Assembly (NCBI GenBank): GCA_007127615.1
Contig: SKZB01000257.1
Span: 1-6,119, forward strand
From: Phycisphaerales bacterium
GTDB lineage: Bacteria; Planctomycetota; Phycisphaerae; Phycisphaerales; SM1A02
Reading direction: 5' to 3'
DNA length: 6,119 nucleotides
Shown here: positions 5,371 through 6,119 of the stretch, piece by piece
Position numbering within the stretch: position 1 is the stretch's first letter
Layout: each line of letters begins with the position of its first letter
Translations under genes and position numbers: made by a program
The notes under the pieces: model-generated
Database searches by the model: none
Told to the model about the DNA's origin: nothing
What the model saw: only the letters and a program-made list of their open reading frames with translations

Positions 5371-6119
5371 TCACCACCATCGGCGTTTTGTTTCGATGGC
5401 GAGAAAGCACAACGACTGCGCAAACAGAAAGCCCGTCAGAGCAGCGCCACTGATCGCCGGTCCCCGTACCTCATGCACGACAAAGACTTCAGTGATCGCC
5501 CGACTCACCACGATGAATCCGATCGTGGCAAGCAACGTTGACACGATGCCGACGAGCACGATCGGCTTGATGCACGGTTGCGCCGAGTCCTTGCGGACCC
5601 TGAAGATGCACCAGAGAGCCGGAACCAGGTTGCCGGCGGCGATGAAGTAAAGTGTCGTGATGCCGATCGCGAGCGGTTCCCCCTCCGGCAGGAGCGCTCT
5701 GAACGGCTCGATGAGCTCGGCACTGCCGGACCGCCACACCGTCCGGTAGATCAACACGATCGTCACGAAGCACATCGTCGTGTTCAGAATCAGCAAGCCC
5801 GCGAGTTGCCGGCGATCGAGGCCGAAGATGATCGGCGGCCGCCGCTTGCCCGCGCGTTGCCGTTCGCGATCAAGGGCGGCATTCGTTCCGCATTCGGGAC
5901 AGAGCGGCGAGCTGATCTCACGCAAGTCGTAGCCACACGTTCCGCAACGGCCTTCGGCAATCCATTTCCGTCTGCGGCCAAAACAGTAGCGATAGAGCGC
6001 GATGAAATCCGGCAGGAACGCAATCCAGCCCAGAAGCAGCGCCCACAACACGACACTCTGGAAGTAGAGATCCCAGTAGAAGTGCCATGTGCGCCAGCCC
6101 CTCGTGGACGCCAATGCCA
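5371..6119 (-). CDS. Multi-pass membrane protein with N-terminal-half zinc ribbon (planctomycete type), 5' end open
   Basis: The frame stays open to the right edge, so the true start may lie outside; the only candidate inside is a TTG at 6114-6112, giving 247 aa. No function is recognised. From that TTG, a hydrophobic helix at about 18-42 is followed by a zinc ribbon: C57-x2-C60-GYDLR-x6-C72-x2-C75. Then come a basic linker (about 82-103) and four more predicted helices at about 104-125, 147-171, 182-206 and 219-241, ending in a basic ETKRRWW tail. I know the CGYDLR...CPEC ribbon mainly from Planctomycetota membrane proteins of unknown role, where it probably binds one zinc on the cytoplasmic face. 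Ends TGA (5371-5373). It converges on prfB across the 12-bp array. Confidence 0.8.
   Translation of the reverse strand, partial: ALASTRGWRTWHFYWDLYFQSVVLWALLLGWIAFLPDFIALYRYCFGRRRKWIAEGRCGTCGYDLREISSPLCPECGTNAALDRERQRAGKRRPPIIFGLDRRQLAGLLILNTTMCFVTIVLIYRTVWRSGSAELIEPFRALLPEGEPLAIGITTLYFIAAGNLVPALWCIFRVRKDSAQPCIKPIVLVGIVSTLLATIGFIVVSRAITEVFVVHEVRGPAISGAALTGFLFAQSLCFLAIETKRRWW

Noticed and set aside
5152..5541. 129-aa plus-strand open frame with MHDT/THDI repeats
   Set aside because: The repeats come from the 12-bp DNA array, the rest is antisense to the zinc-ribbon gene, and there is no ribosome-binding site or recognisable domain.

Overview
This is a GC-rich bacterial chromosomal window with ordinary housekeeping genes. 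The best lineage hint is the protein at the right edge: a membrane protein with a C-x2-C-GYDLR...CPEC-type zinc ribbon, a signature I associate with Planctomycetota, especially Phycisphaerae-like lineages. The weak ribosome-binding sites, lack of long operons and short tandem arrays between genes fit that but do not prove it. No mobile element, CRISPR array, tRNA or rRNA was found.

Layout: (1) 2-226, plus strand, the C-terminal end of a class I glutamine amidotransferase of the PuuD / peptidase C26 type. It is tail-to-tail with (2) rdgB (223-879, minus), the XTP/dITP pyrophosphatase; both stop codons lie in one CTAG. (3) 880-1276 is a 397-bp non-coding gap holding a purine-rich 8-bp tandem array (994-1049). 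(4) 1277-1750, plus, is a DoxX-family membrane protein. It converges on (5) 1781-3700, minus, a 639-aa hybrid sensor histidine kinase with a C-terminal receiver. (6) 3701-3995 is the divergent control region between the kinase and prfB. (7) 3996-5115, plus, is prfB (release factor 2), readable at full length only through a +1 frameshift. (8) 5116-5370 carries a 12-bp tandem array (5251-5330). (9) 5371 to the right edge, minus, is the planctomycete-type zinc-ribbon membrane protein.

The most notable point is the prfB recoding site. The first 24 codons end at CTT-TAA-C, and the RF2 body continues in the +1 frame. The site matches the classical CTT-TGA-C site of prfB except that the stop is UAA, which both RF1 and RF2 read, not the RF2-only UGA. 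The Shine-Dalgarno-like stimulator known from E. coli is also missing, and a perfect 7-bp hairpin ends 5 nt before the shift codon. If the sequence is correct, RF2 autoregulation here would sense total release-factor activity or some other signal rather than RF2 alone. A one-base sequence error is the main competing explanation.

The genes do not form an evident pathway; they are separate, mostly convergent or divergent transcription units.
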